DNA of 64,000 nucleotides from Geoalkalibacter sp. (GTDB lineage: Bacteria > Desulfobacterota > Desulfuromonadia > Desulfuromonadales > Geoalkalibacteraceae): assembly GCF_030605225.1 (NCBI RefSeq), contig NZ_JAUWAV010000013.1:1-64000 (forward strand). Reading direction: 5' to 3'. Of this stretch, positions 1 to 9,102 are shown in pieces (within the stretch, counting starts at the first letter, position 1; every line of letters begins with the position of its first letter). A model generated the notes under the pieces. It was not told the DNA's origin, searched no databases, and worked only from the letters and a program-made list of their open reading frames with translations. A program made the translations under genes and the position numbers.

Positions 1-466
1 CATCCTCAGGCCGGAAACTCTTGATGGAGGCCCAGGCTTCGATGAGCGTGCCGTCCACGCTGAAATGCTCATCCGACAAGAGCCTGGCCTTGCGGGCCTG
101 CGCCACGATCTTGGCCAGAAAAACGCGTGCCACCTCGGCATCGATCAGCCGTTCCAGATTGGTGGAAAAGCTCGAGTGGTCCCAGACCTTCTCGTCCAGG
201 GCCAGGCCCACAAACCAGCGAAACAGAATGCTGTAGTTGATCTGTGCAACGAGCAGACGATTGCTGCGGACCGAGTAGAAGGCTTGCAGCAGCAGAGCTT
301 TGAGCAGCTGCTCGGGAGGAATGGAGGGGCGTCCGGTGTGGGAATAGAGCTTTTTGGAGTCGGTGTCGAGTTCGGCCAGCGCTTTGTCAAGAGGCCAACA
401 CCGAATTTTCGGGACGTACCCCTGTTGCCCTATCCGCTTGAAATATGTGTTAGGATTACACTTCTG
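1..466 (-). pseudogene. IS5-family transposase remnant, partial
   Basis: Read on the minus strand this encodes the N-terminal and central part of an IS5-family (DUF772-type) transposase: blocks TGRPSIPPEQLL, LFRWFVGL and SDEHFSVDGTLIEAWAS lie in one frame. The C-terminal catalytic part lies beyond the left edge of the window. An in-frame TAA sits at 467-469 and no ATG, GTG or TTG codon is found between it and the conserved DKALAEL block. The residues before that block also do not look like the usual family N terminus. The copy therefore looks 5'-truncated or frameshifted. The family call is strong; the broken state is inferred from the missing start. Confidence 0.75.
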
Positions 467-481
467 TTAAATTTAAAATTA

Positions 482-1201
482 TTACATCTTTATTTGTGAG
501 TGACCCGATGATTGCGCTGCGGCGCTTGAAGCTAAATCCAAAAGGGCGAGTCTGTCCCTTTCGTCAAGTATTGACGATATGCTAGAAATCAAAAATATTG
601 TATGAGTCTTTCTTGCCCATACGCAGCCAGCATAGGCGGCCGAAAGCGACAAGAGTAAAGTGACAAGAAATTCCTTTATAGCATAAGTCATGCTATTCAC
701 AGCTGGATCACTGAAAGAATAAATAATTGCAAAATAAACTACTGTAGACAAAAACGCCATTATTAATGACTTAATTAGCTTTTTTTTGCCAAAACGATGG
801 CTACAAAACTTTATCACAAATAGTACCACAATAGCATTGAAAACCGGCGATATATACAAATCGATGGATTGAAGCCAATTTAAAACATCAACTGATTTGG
901 CAAGGTCGAAGCCTGCCAAAAAGTTATTTATGTCTTCAGTTTGCGCAGCAGCAATAATAAATCCGCCAAAAGCACCGTAAAATAAAACTAAGGCGAAAAA
1001 AAACTGAAAAAACAGAGTCAGGAAAACGCTAAACACTGCATACCAAGGCCAAGTGCTATAGAACCTTTGATTCAAGATCTCCTGTACATGCTGGGGTTTA
1101 GACTTCTTCCTCTGAAGATAATATGGTACGGCGGCCGCTAATAAAGAGAAAATCCCGGAGATCAAGGCGCCTATTAGCGTTACAATAACTTGATCAACCA
1201 T
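482..1201 (-). CDS. AT-rich multi-span membrane protein, unknown function
   Basis: A 239-residue protein. I start it at the ATG at 1201 because CGGAGT lies seven bases upstream; a longer in-frame start at 1228 has no such site. The protein has about four or five hydrophobic segments: one near the N terminus (VTLIGALISGIFSLLAAAV), two around residues 60-100, and two more in the second half. It ends in a short charged tail. Base composition is far more AT-rich than the flanking genes, and it lies directly beside a transposase remnant, so recent acquisition is likely. I do not recognise the family. Nothing nearby gives it a job. Confidence 0.7.
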   Translation of the reverse strand: MVDQVIVTLIGALISGIFSLLAAAVPYYLQRKKSKPQHVQEILNQRFYSTWPWYAVFSVFLTLFFQFFFALVLFYGAFGGFIIAAAQTEDINNFLAGFDLAKSVDVLNWLQSIDLYISPVFNAIVVLFVIKFCSHRFGKKKLIKSLIMAFLSTVVYFAIIYSFSDPAVNSMTYAIKEFLVTLLLSLSAAYAGCVWARKTHTIFLISSISSILDERDRLALLDLASSAAAQSSGHSQIKM

Positions 1202-1480
1202 TGGAATACTCCGATCTTTAACGTCCAAGGTCAGGGGCGCGGCGCGGTTTTATCACGCAGCGTCCCTTGCACCGCCGGGTTGGGCGGCAATGTCTCGATA
1301 GATCGAAGAATAGCCCGCGCTATAGCTTCTCTTTTTTTTTTTTGAAAACGGTAGACACCACCCCAGTATGACCAAATTCTTGTTCACCGCTTGCCCTTGG
1401 ACAGGGTAAAATTGCCCAATGGTTTTTTTATAAAATTTTGAACATGCTCCCCTCCCCTTGATTCTCCCTGGCTCCAGCGC

Positions 1481-4400
1481 TCAAGGGCTGATCCTGGCTG
1501 CCGGATTTCCGTAGAGCGCATAGAGCAGCCCGAGAGGATTGCCCCAGGCGTGCAGATGGCGCAAGCGCACGTCGCGCAGCGCTGCCGCAGCGCGCTTTCC
1601 TTCGAGCAGCCCATCGAGCAGGTCGCGCGAAAAATGAAAGGAAAAATTGTTCCAGACCGGCGCCTCTGTCACAAAGACGACTCTGGCCCCGGCCCGGGTC
1701 AGGGCACCGACAAAGCCGTTGTTGTTCATGGGGAACTTCCCGCGGGTGCCGGTTTCGCAGGCATTGAAGAGAACGATGGGCTGGGCCTTGAAGAAGATCG
1801 GGTTGAGCTGATCCTCGAAGACCTCGTCGGGGATGAGGTCGTCGAAGTGGCGAGGGCTGAGTAAATCCTCCTTCGAAAACTGAAAGAAGGTTCCCGCCGC
1901 GCTCTGCACCCACACGGGACCGACTCCTCCCTGCGGCCCGGGGGCCAAATCCGTTTCGCTTTTGCCATGACCGTAGGCGACGATCAGCTTGATTTCGCCG
2001 GGTTTGTTTTTTAGCTGGTCAAGAAAAGCGGCACGGGAATGGATCGGCTTAATGGCGTAGTTGAAGGCCTTACCCAGGTGCTCGGCCAGCAATTGGGCCC
2101 TGGCCGTGACCTCGTCGTGGTTTGATATCCCCTTCCAGGCTCCGAAAACGACCTCGTCCCCAGCAGGCTTTGGCAAGGAAGTATGCTGGCGCCCCTGGGC
2201 CGCATCGATCTTCTGTTGGATGCCAAGCTCATAGCGAAATCCCCAGAATTTTTCCCGATCGATCGTCCCGTCCTTGTCGGGATGGAGGAGTTGCCAGGGC
2301 GCATAGACGTCAGTGGCGCGGATGCGCACCCGCAGCGGCCGGGAGAGACCCGGCTCGGCGTTCTCGATCACCTGGAGAGCCTGGCGCAGCCCGCGGTCTC
2401 CTCGCTTGAAAAGCTGTGTGTAAAGATGGGCCCCCTCCCCTCTGAGCACCTCGAGCATTTTCTGCGAGTCTTGTTCACTGAAGTGAAGCGATGCCGCTTG
2501 CGGCGACAAAACCAAATCCGTGCCGAGAGCGGCGTAGAGGTCTCGCAGGGAGGTCTCGTTTTGGTTCACGAGGCCTCGCAGTTTCCCATAGGACTCGGCT
2601 ACGAGATCGTCCAGGTCGGCCTTGCTGAGGCCTGAGGCAAATGACCAGGATTGTCCGGACGGCGCGCCCAGGACCTCCTCCAGCCGTTTTTTGAGCCCAG
2701 GGTGGATGGGCCGTATCACCACCGGAAGCTTTCCGCCCCCTCCGGCGGCAATGTCGATCACCAGGTCGGGTACCACGATCTCACCGCCGTCAATCTCATC
2801 CAGCCGCAGCTTGACCGGGGGGCGGTAGGCCGAAAGCGCTTGCGGGCTGGGGTCGCCCACGATGGCGTCGAGGCGCAGGGTGTCGAGGTCAAAGCCGTCG
2901 GCATCGACCGTGAAAATGATCTGTCCGAGGCCGCTGTTTTTTTCCACCACCTCCGGCTGGGGCACGATTTCGAAGGTAGCGGTCTCTGAACGGCGCTGCT
3001 CGGGATCGTACACGATTCTTTGCTGCTGGTGGGTGTTGCGCTGGCAGAGCAGGCAATCCATGGTTACCGTCAGCGGCAGCGGCTTGCCCCCGGCCAGAGC
3101 GTCGAGGGCGGAACTGGGCGCCAACCCCTCAACGATGCTGCTTGGCGACTGCGGTCCGATCGAGAAGGCGAGACGAGTCGGGGTTTGGGGTTTCAGGACC
3201 AGGGGATTCGCGGACTCTCTGGGCGCGATCTCGATGTTGTAGACGGGCTCTGGCGGGATCTCAGCGTTTCGCTTAGCGAGTTCGATTCGCTCAGCGCGCT
3301 CGATAGCGATCAGAATTGGATCTTTAGCTGGGGCTGGGGCTGGTGCGCTGACTCGAAGTTTCACCGCTTCGAGGGCGAATGCCCGTTGCGGTGTCCAGGG
3401 TTGAGAGGGCCCGTAGAGACGAAACATCAGGGGCCTGAGTTCGCCTGTCTCGCCGGAGCGCACATCGCCGACCAGGGTCGGGTGAGGAAAAGAGCGCAAC
3501 TGCTGCGCCAGGCGAGCCGGATCGGATGTCCCCGTCTCCGTCATCGCCTGTGCGATCAGTTCAAAGGCGGCGATCAGGTAAATCTGCGCGAGGCTCGGAC
3601 GATCATCGACATATCGCAGGATGTCTCTGGTCAGGCGCGAGAGATTCTTCTCCCAGTCCCAGGTATTCGCGATCGAGATCGAGGGCGCAAGGACGTAGCG
3701 TTGCCACTGCCTATCCGCCAGCGCGCTCCAGAATTCGTCCCAGCGTTGCGACGAGGAAAAGGGCAGCCCCACGACGAGAATGTCCGCAGGCTGGGCCGCC
3801 AGGGCGCTCAGTACTTGCCCGGCGGGCGGCTGCTCTGCGGCAAAAACCACCAGCTGGGCTTGGCTTCGCTCGGCTGCGGCCGACAGAGCCCGAGCATCGA
3901 GCGCGGCACCCGCCTGTTTCCGGAAAACCACTTCGACCCCGCGCCGCGGCAGCAAATTGACCAGAGTCTGGGCGACGATGGCGCCGAACCGGCTGCCGTC
4001 CTCGACAATGCCGACCCGACGCCACTTGCCCCAGTCGGTGACCTTCTGGGCAGCCGCCTCCCCGACCCGGTCGGCGCCCAGCCCCAGATGGAAAACATGG
4101 GAATGGGCGAAGGTGCGCAGTTCGGGTCCGGGGACCAGGGGTGCCAGAAACAGAGGGCCCAGGTTGTGGTAGATTTCGGCGACCGCGGGCGCCACCTGCG
4201 GGCAATGGCCGATGACAACGTCGACGCGCTCGGTGCCGGAAAAAAGCTGGGCCACCTTCCTGGCCTGGTCGGGCTGGCAGCCGTCGTCGCGCGTCTCCAG
4301 GGTTACAATTCTTCCCAGCAGCCCGCCGTGTTCATTGATGACACTGACCGCAGCCTCGGCTGCCTGCTGCATCTCCTGGCCGACTGCCGCCCAGGGGCCG

Positions 4401-4534
4401 GTCAAGGGCGCGGCGAGTCCGATCCTCACCGACTGCGCAGCCGCCAAGTCTGGCCCGGCCGACCACAGGATCGCCAACCCCACCAGAAGATGACACCAAA
4501 GCCTCCCGAATCGAAACTCATTCCTGCGCCTCAT
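1481..4534 (-). CDS. Exported periplasmic-binding domain fused to CHAT protease-like domain
   Basis: A 1017-residue protein. The ATG at 4534 is preceded by GGGAGGTG at good spacing; an upstream GTG at 4564 is weaker. Residues 10-33 form a signal peptide ending in DLAAAQ. Residues about 34-395 are a type 1 periplasmic ligand-binding domain of the LivK/branched-chain amino-acid receptor kind (RIGLAAPLTGPWAAVG near its start). A linker and an unassigned beta-rich middle follow. Residues about 700-1010 form a CHAT (caspase HetF-associated) domain with the expected dyad, His856 in AYGHGK and Cys926 in FNACETG, and the usual tail GFVGALTRAGARVVFV. CHAT proteins are cysteine-protease-like and normally cytoplasmic; here the signal peptide predicts export. 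The gene follows a lipoprotein gene by 51 nt, so they probably form an operon. Ligand and proteolytic target are unknown. Confidence 0.85.
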   Translation of the reverse strand: MRRRNEFRFGRLWCHLLVGLAILWSAGPDLAAAQSVRIGLAAPLTGPWAAVGQEMQQAAEAAVSVINEHGGLLGRIVTLETRDDGCQPDQARKVAQLFSGTERVDVVIGHCPQVAPAVAEIYHNLGPLFLAPLVPGPELRTFAHSHVFHLGLGADRVGEAAAQKVTDWGKWRRVGIVEDGSRFGAIVAQTLVNLLPRRGVEVVFRKQAGAALDARALSAAAERSQAQLVVFAAEQPPAGQVLSALAAQPADILVVGLPFSSSQRWDEFWSALADRQWQRYVLAPSISIANTWDWEKNLSRLTRDILRYVDDRPSLAQIYLIAAFELIAQAMTETGTSDPARLAQQLRSFPHPTLVGDVRSGETGELRPLMFRLYGPSQPWTPQRAFALEAVKLRVSAPAPAPAKDPILIAIERAERIELAKRNAEIPPEPVYNIEIAPRESANPLVLKPQTPTRLAFSIGPQSPSSIVEGLAPSSALDALAGGKPLPLTVTMDCLLCQRNTHQQQRIVYDPEQRRSETATFEIVPQPEVVEKNSGLGQIIFTVDADGFDLDTLRLDAIVGDPSPQALSAYRPPVKLRLDEIDGGEIVVPDLVIDIAAGGGGKLPVVIRPIHPGLKKRLEEVLGAPSGQSWSFASGLSKADLDDLVAESYGKLRGLVNQNETSLRDLYAALGTDLVLSPQAASLHFSEQDSQKMLEVLRGEGAHLYTQLFKRGDRGLRQALQVIENAEPGLSRPLRVRIRATDVYAPWQLLHPDKDGTIDREKFWGFRYELGIQQKIDAAQGRQHTSLPKPAGDEVVFGAWKGISNHDEVTARAQLLAEHLGKAFNYAIKPIHSRAAFLDQLKNKPGEIKLIVAYGHGKSETDLAPGPQGGVGPVWVQSAAGTFFQFSKEDLLSPRHFDDLIPDEVFEDQLNPIFFKAQPIVLFNACETGTRGKFPMNNNGFVGALTRAGARVVFVTEAPVWNNFSFHFSRDLLDGLLEGKRAAAALRDVRLRHLHAWGNPLGLLYALYGNPAARISP

Positions 4535-4585
4535 CGGACACCTCCCGAATCGACTGACGAGCACGGTTCGGCCGCCATGGGCGGC

Positions 4586-5425
4586 CTAATCAGTTCTGGA
4601 TGCCTTGCGAAAGAGTTTTTCGATCTGTGCATCGGCCGTTTCGGGTTGGGCGGCGGAAGGCCCGAGGATCTCAAAGTTGGAACCGATCGCCACGGCGCGC
4701 CGCACGGCGAAAATGACGGGTTGCTCGATCACCAGGCGTCCGTCGCCACTGACTTCGTATTTGACGTCGGGTTCGAACTTAAGCAGCGATCCCAGGGCCG
4801 GAGTCTTGAGCTTGATGGCGGCCCCGGTGGCATCGTGGAGGGTGTAGACGCCCTTGGAAACCCGAAAGGCTTCGGTGACCAGGAAACGATTCGGCTTGGC
4901 CAACTCGTCCTGGCATACCGCGGATACCTTCGCCCGGTTGTCCGGGTCTTCGAGCCAGACTTTCATGTTGAGCAGACGAAAGGCGTCAGCGCCATGCTCC
5001 TGCACCTCGAGGCTCACCTTTTTCACTTTCGAAAAGGCCGGGCCGGCGGAAATGCCCTTGATGTTGATCAGGGCGTCCGCCCTTAGCTCACGGGCTTTGG
5101 TGAAGGAAATTTGCGGGAAAATGCTCGGTTCGGGGCGCAAGACCTCCTCGGGGAAGCGGCAGGATTCCAGATGATCGATCCAGCGGATGCCGTTGGCGTC
5201 GACCTGGATAATCGAGCCGGGGCGGTACTTGGAGTCGGGAAACGGCAGCGGCACCCACCCGCCGGCCGCTTTGAACATTTCGAGCCATTCCTGGGGAGAG
5301 TAGACCTCCGGGGCCTTTGGCGCACACCCGGCGCCACCCAGAATCAAAAGAACCAGAACGGTCATGCCCCCCACTCTGGCCGCCCACCGCACCGTGCCGA
5401 GTTTCGACTGCCATCGCTGTCCCAT
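4586..5425 (-). CDS. Predicted lipoprotein, partner of the CHAT fusion
   Basis: A 279-residue protein with a signal sequence (VGGMTVLVLLILGGAGC) ending in a lipobox whose Cys is about residue 34, so it should be anchored to a membrane lipid. GAGGAGG precedes the ATG. The mature part is mixed alpha/beta with no motif I recognise; it has isolated Cys residues and a C-terminal region rich in short beta segments. It lies 51 nt upstream of the CHAT gene in the same direction. On the minus strand a TTGACA-like sequence occurs at 5499-5504, without a convincing -10 box. I infer that the two proteins act together at the cell envelope; the sequence does not say how. Confidence 0.8.
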   Translation of the reverse strand: MGQRWQSKLGTVRWAARVGGMTVLVLLILGGAGCAPKAPEVYSPQEWLEMFKAAGGWVPLPFPDSKYRPGSIIQVDANGIRWIDHLESCRFPEEVLRPEPSIFPQISFTKARELRADALINIKGISAGPAFSKVKKVSLEVQEHGADAFRLLNMKVWLEDPDNRAKVSAVCQDELAKPNRFLVTEAFRVSKGVYTLHDATGAAIKLKTPALGSLLKFEPDVKYEVSGDGRLVIEQPVIFAVRRAVAIGSNFEILGPSAAQPETADAQIEKLFRKASRTD

Positions 5426-5613
5426 AGCGCCTCCTCTACCGCTTGAGCCATGATGAATCTGGCTTTTATTAATGAGAAACTAGCCGATCCGGAAGATTTG
5501 TCAATCAGGCGTAGGTGATTTCCCCCCCAACAATAGCAATGAGTCAGGCAGGGGGGTGGTGCGCGACTAAACCCTGCGTCTTGGACAGGATTTGGCCGCG
5601 CACCCCAAGCCAA

Positions 5614-6141
5614 TCAGGCCGTTGCGGCACTCTGCTCTGGTTCCGTTGACTCCTCCTTTTTGGCAGGGGCCTTGGGTTCGAGGGCCACCGGCGCCTTGTC
5701 CGGCTTGGCCTTTTCCTCCCGAGGCTTGGGCGCCGCGGCTTTTCTTGCCGCCACAAAATCCTTGTAGGCAGCCTCCATGTTGCGCGGGACAAAAAAGCGC
5801 GCGCGCGGATCGGGAAGCGCCTTGGCGATATCCTCGCCCAACTCCGCCATGGCCAGGCAAACCCCAGCCATGCGCCGTTCCAGCTCCTGCGCCTTGCTCT
5901 GGTCGAGGTTGCTGAAGGGACCGGCATGGGTCTTGAGCTGGGCGTAGAGGTTGTTGAGCTGAGTGGTCACCTGCACCAGGGCTTGAATCTCCGGGCATTT
6001 GGGGGTCAGGACGTGGGCGCCGCGCTCGCGCGCCGCCATGACGCGCTCCTCCATTTTGCGCTCGCGCTGCGCCGCGAATTCCTCGCGCTTTTTTTGCTCC
6101 TCGGGGGAGAGGGGTTTGGGGGTGCCTTTTTTTCCCGCCAT
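5614..6141 (-). CDS. Charged, coiled-coil-prone protein of the mobilisation operon
   Basis: A 175-residue soluble protein. AAGGAG lies eight bases before the ATG. The N-terminal 40 residues are Lys/Glu-rich and helical, the middle contains helical segments (VQVTTQLNNLYAQLK) and the last 40 residues are a low-complexity Ala/Lys/Pro/Glu tail. No enzyme motif is seen. It is the last gene of the minus-strand unit that starts with the NusA-like gene at 11465. By position it could be an accessory factor of DNA processing, but that is a guess from neighbours only. About 190 nt separate it from the lipoprotein gene; that gap holds an inverted repeat around GCGCACC and no gene. Confidence 0.65.
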   Translation of the reverse strand: MAGKKGTPKPLSPEEQKKREEFAAQRERKMEERVMAARERGAHVLTPKCPEIQALVQVTTQLNNLYAQLKTHAGPFSNLDQSKAQELERRMAGVCLAMAELGEDIAKALPDPRARFFVPRNMEAAYKDFVAARKAAAPKPREEKAKPDKAPVALEPKAPAKKEESTEPEQSAATA

Positions 6142-6159
6142 GGTCGTTTCTCCTTGGGG

Positions 6160-6921
6160 TTAGGGGTTGACGCCACTGATGCGCGCGAGGTTGCGGCGGA
6201 TTTTTCGCCGGCGCAGCACGTCGCGCAGAAACACAACGAGATAGGGGACGAAGCAGGCCACGGAGATGAAAAAGAACGCGCGCAGCCCGCTCGGTATGAT
6301 CAGGGGATGGATCTCGAAGAAGCCGTAGTAAAACGCATGCGCACGCTGGGGGCTGAACAGGGTGTCGGCCAGCTCCCAGACGTTTTTGGGAGTCGCCAGG
6401 CGCGCGATGACATAGTAGAGCAAGGCTATGAAGCAGCCTTTGCCGAACAGCGCCATGGCGCGTCCGTTGAGCAGGTAGTTGACGGCCTTGCGCGTGAGGG
6501 TGCCAATGAAATACTTGGCCAGATACAGGCACAACAGCGTGTTGAAGAGCACCATCAGGTAGGGGATGCTGTGAAAAAGCAGCGTCAGTGAGGGGTCGCC
6601 CTGGTTTTTCAGGGCAAAGGGCAGCAGATAAAACTCGACCAAGGGGAAAAACAAAAACAGCAGCAGGCCCTCGTTGAATCCGCTTTTCGCACCGATTTTC
6701 CAGTATTCAAGGCTTCCCTCGAGGGTCAAGAATTCCCCCGGAATATCCTGTTCGCGCTCGAGCACATAGTATTGCTGAATGTCGCCGATCGCCGAGAGCA
6801 ACCCCTTGGGCTTGACCCGCTGGAGTTGCTGGTTGGTCGGGATGATCTGCTCATTGGCCGTGCCTTGGGGCGCTGATGCGCGCCCGCCGGCGGCGCCGCG
6901 GCCCCCGCTGCCTGCTGCCAT
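6160..6921 (-). CDS. Four-helix inner-membrane protein beside the relaxase/coupling genes
   Basis: A 253-residue protein with a Gly/Ala-rich N terminus and four clear hydrophobic segments: about residues 85-103, 113-137, 155-172 and 208-230. It ends with a basic cytoplasmic tail (RRRKIRRNLAR). AAGGAG lies nine bases upstream of the ATG, and it begins 4 nt after the MobH-like gene. Other MobH/F-type elements often carry a small membrane gene next to traI-traD. Because the TraD-like ATPase here lacks its own transmembrane segments, this protein is a reasonable candidate for the membrane part of the coupling complex. That role is inference; I see no diagnostic motif. Confidence 0.65.
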   Translation of the reverse strand: MAAGSGGRGAAGGRASAPQGTANEQIIPTNQQLQRVKPKGLLSAIGDIQQYYVLEREQDIPGEFLTLEGSLEYWKIGAKSGFNEGLLLFLFFPLVEFYLLPFALKNQGDPSLTLLFHSIPYLMVLFNTLLCLYLAKYFIGTLTRKAVNYLLNGRAMALFGKGCFIALLYYVIARLATPKNVWELADTLFSPQRAHAFYYGFFEIHPLIIPSGLRAFFFISVACFVPYLVVFLRDVLRRRKIRRNLARISGVNP

Positions 6922-6925
6922 GTTT

Positions 6926-9097
6926 CTATTCTCCTTGGAGAAGTTCGCCCTGGGCTTTGGGGCCCTGGGGTTGAACCGCGATCACGCGCGCAACCAAGGG
7001 GTTGGCTTTCTTGCGCTGGCTCGCCTCTTTTTTCGTCGCATAGAACTCCGGGTAGAGACGAAAGGGCACCATCCAGGCCTCGCGTCGGTCGCCAGTCTGC
7101 TCGGTGAGCCATACCGGCACGCAATAGGCGTTTGGCGCCAGCAGATTGCGCAACAACCCGTTGTCCCGGAAATAACCCACCATGGCGCGCAGAATCGAAT
7201 CCTGGATCGGGCGAAACAGTGCGTCCTGGGAGGTGATCTGTTCGCTCAGCTCGTAGTCCTGGGTGTGCTTTTCGATCTGGCGGCCGGCGATGTCCTTTAG
7301 AGCCTGGACATTGAACCAGGCGGTGTGGGTGGTCAAATCGCTCACCCCCTGCCAAAACCCGCGCCCGCGATCGAGCGTCTTCTGGTCGACATCAAGGCGC
7401 AGTTGCAGCTCCCGCAACGCCTCATCGGGGCGAAACCAAGGCGAGATATCGGCCAGAGGCGATGTGAGGGGTTTGGCCTCCCCCGCGCCCTGCCCTTCCC
7501 CGCCCAGATCGAGATCAAAGACCGTGCGGGTGCCGCTGAGAAACCTTGGTTCCTCCTCGCTGCCGCTCGCGGGCGCGATCGCCTCGGGCGTTGCTTGCGA
7601 GAAACCGAGCGCCTCCCTGCTCTTCTGCCGGCAAGCTGGCGGCACCTCCTCGGACACGCCATAAAGGCTCATGCCATCGACCAAAGCGATGATCTCCTTC
7701 ATCTCCTGGGCCCCGGACTCAAACAGCTGGACCAGCTGTTCGGGCGTTTCGGGCAAAAAGGAAAGCTTCGCGCCAGGCCCCTGCCCTACCCTGCCCGGCG
7801 CGTCCTCGCGGGTGTCCTCGCTTAGGCCCGCCGGTTCGGCCTGGTTCTGGGGATCGAGAAAATAGCCGCCCTGCCTGAGGATCTCGAGCATCGCCTGGGC
7901 GCGCGTCTTGCCGATGCGCAGGCGTTCGGCGAACTCCTTGAGCTCGATGTCCGCGCAGCCGCGGGCAATGGCGATGGCATCCTCCCACTTGGCATCCTGA
8001 AGCGGCGATGCGTGCTCGTCCTGTTCCCGCATGTGCGCCAGGGAAGGTTGCTGCGGGGGGGGCTGGGAGAAATCTTTCGGGGGCTCAACCGCCGCGGGAG
8101 GACGGGGTTGCGGCTTTCCGGGCGATTGGAGGGCCTGGCGCGTCTGAAGAGAGAAAAAGCCGGGGTCGTCTTCTTCGGCGCCGGGCAGGGCGTCATCGGA
8201 ATCGCACGGCAGGGGCGCGTAGGGGTTGAGGATGCGCTCGATGGCCGGCAGCGTGACCGGAGCGATCCACTCCGGCACCGATTCGTTGCCGGCGTAGGCC
8301 TGGTATTCAAATTTGCGCGCTCCGCGATCGGCGTACTGCACCAAGGCGGCGAGCCCCTGCAGGGGCCCTGAATCGTGGTGCGAAATGACGGCCTTGAGAA
8401 TCTCCTCGCGGCTGGGCAGCTGGTCAAAGCCCTCGATGGTGCGCAAGAGATTGGCGGCGTTGACCGGGTGGACGCCGGTTGCGTAGTCCTTGCCGCCGTT
8501 GACGCTGGGCAGCTTGCCCAGGTCGTGGGCCAGTACCGCGATCAGCACGCGCGGGATCTGCCAGGTCTCCTCGCGCTCGATGAGGTGCGCCACGGCGACG
8601 CTTGCGGCATTGAGGACATGATCGAGCAGGCTGACCTGGCGCAAGACCTCGTAGGACTGCTTGCTCCACTTGGTATCATGGTCCTCGCGAAACGCGGGGT
8701 TTTTCACCACCGAAGGGCTGGGATGCTCCTTGTCGTAGCGCTCCAGGAGCTGGGCGATGATGCCGCGATGCAAAAGTTTCTTGCGGTCGAACCAGGGCGA
8801 GGTCTGGACATACTCGCGGAAAAAATCCTTGGCGTTTTCGTTCTGGATTTTGGGCCGGTAATCCTCGTGAAAGTAGCCGACGGGCTGGCGCCAGAGCTTG
8901 GCCAATTCGTCGATGCTCAGGATCTGCTTGCGCGAGGCCTCCTTTTCCTGGAGGTAGCCGGCATGGATGCCCAGTTCGCGAAGCGTCACGACAAAGTGAT
9001 CCTTCTCCTTGGCCCTGATCAGCAGCACCAGGGCGTAGAGAGCGCAGAGGCCTGAGGCGGCCAGCAGTGCGCAGGCGATGGGGTCCTCGCGCCACAT
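6926..9097 (-). CDS. traI-like: MobH-like HD-domain relaxase candidate, membrane-anchored
   Basis: A 723-residue protein from the ATG at 9097, which has AGGTG five bases upstream; a GTG at 9106 overlapping the traD stop is the alternative. A transmembrane segment (about residues 8-27) is followed by an HD metal-dependent hydrolase domain with the full ligand set: His160, His191-Asp192 in AVLAHDLGK, His210, His240-His241 in ISHHD and Asp257 in YADRGARKFE. The middle is Pro/Gln-rich, and the C-terminal 150 residues look like a winged-helix domain. MobH relaxases (R27, Rts1, SXT type) are HD-fold proteins and usually travel with F-type secretion genes, as here. The gene sits between the coupling ATPase and a membrane protein. 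The N-terminal anchor is unusual. It could instead be an HD signalling enzyme, but context favours relaxase. Confidence 0.6.
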   Translation of the reverse strand: MWREDPIACALLAASGLCALYALVLLIRAKEKDHFVVTLRELGIHAGYLQEKEASRKQILSIDELAKLWRQPVGYFHEDYRPKIQNENAKDFFREYVQTSPWFDRKKLLHRGIIAQLLERYDKEHPSPSVVKNPAFREDHDTKWSKQSYEVLRQVSLLDHVLNAASVAVAHLIEREETWQIPRVLIAVLAHDLGKLPSVNGGKDYATGVHPVNAANLLRTIEGFDQLPSREEILKAVISHHDSGPLQGLAALVQYADRGARKFEYQAYAGNESVPEWIAPVTLPAIERILNPYAPLPCDSDDALPGAEEDDPGFFSLQTRQALQSPGKPQPRPPAAVEPPKDFSQPPPQQPSLAHMREQDEHASPLQDAKWEDAIAIARGCADIELKEFAERLRIGKTRAQAMLEILRQGGYFLDPQNQAEPAGLSEDTREDAPGRVGQGPGAKLSFLPETPEQLVQLFESGAQEMKEIIALVDGMSLYGVSEEVPPACRQKSREALGFSQATPEAIAPASGSEEEPRFLSGTRTVFDLDLGGEGQGAGEAKPLTSPLADISPWFRPDEALRELQLRLDVDQKTLDRGRGFWQGVSDLTTHTAWFNVQALKDIAGRQIEKHTQDYELSEQITSQDALFRPIQDSILRAMVGYFRDNGLLRNLLAPNAYCVPVWLTEQTGDRREAWMVPFRLYPEFYATKKEASQRKKANPLVARVIAVQPQGPKAQGELLQGE

Positions 9098-9102
9098 GGG
9101 GG

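Noticed and set aside
1202-1480. Possible small gene between the AT-rich membrane protein and the CHAT gene
   Set aside because: Only short frames without ribosome sites; the stretch holds T and A runs but nothing I can name.
3020-5086. Long plus-strand open frame (688 codons) opposite the CHAT and lipoprotein genes
   Set aside because: It is antisense to two well-supported genes, has no recognisable domain, and arises from high GC content.
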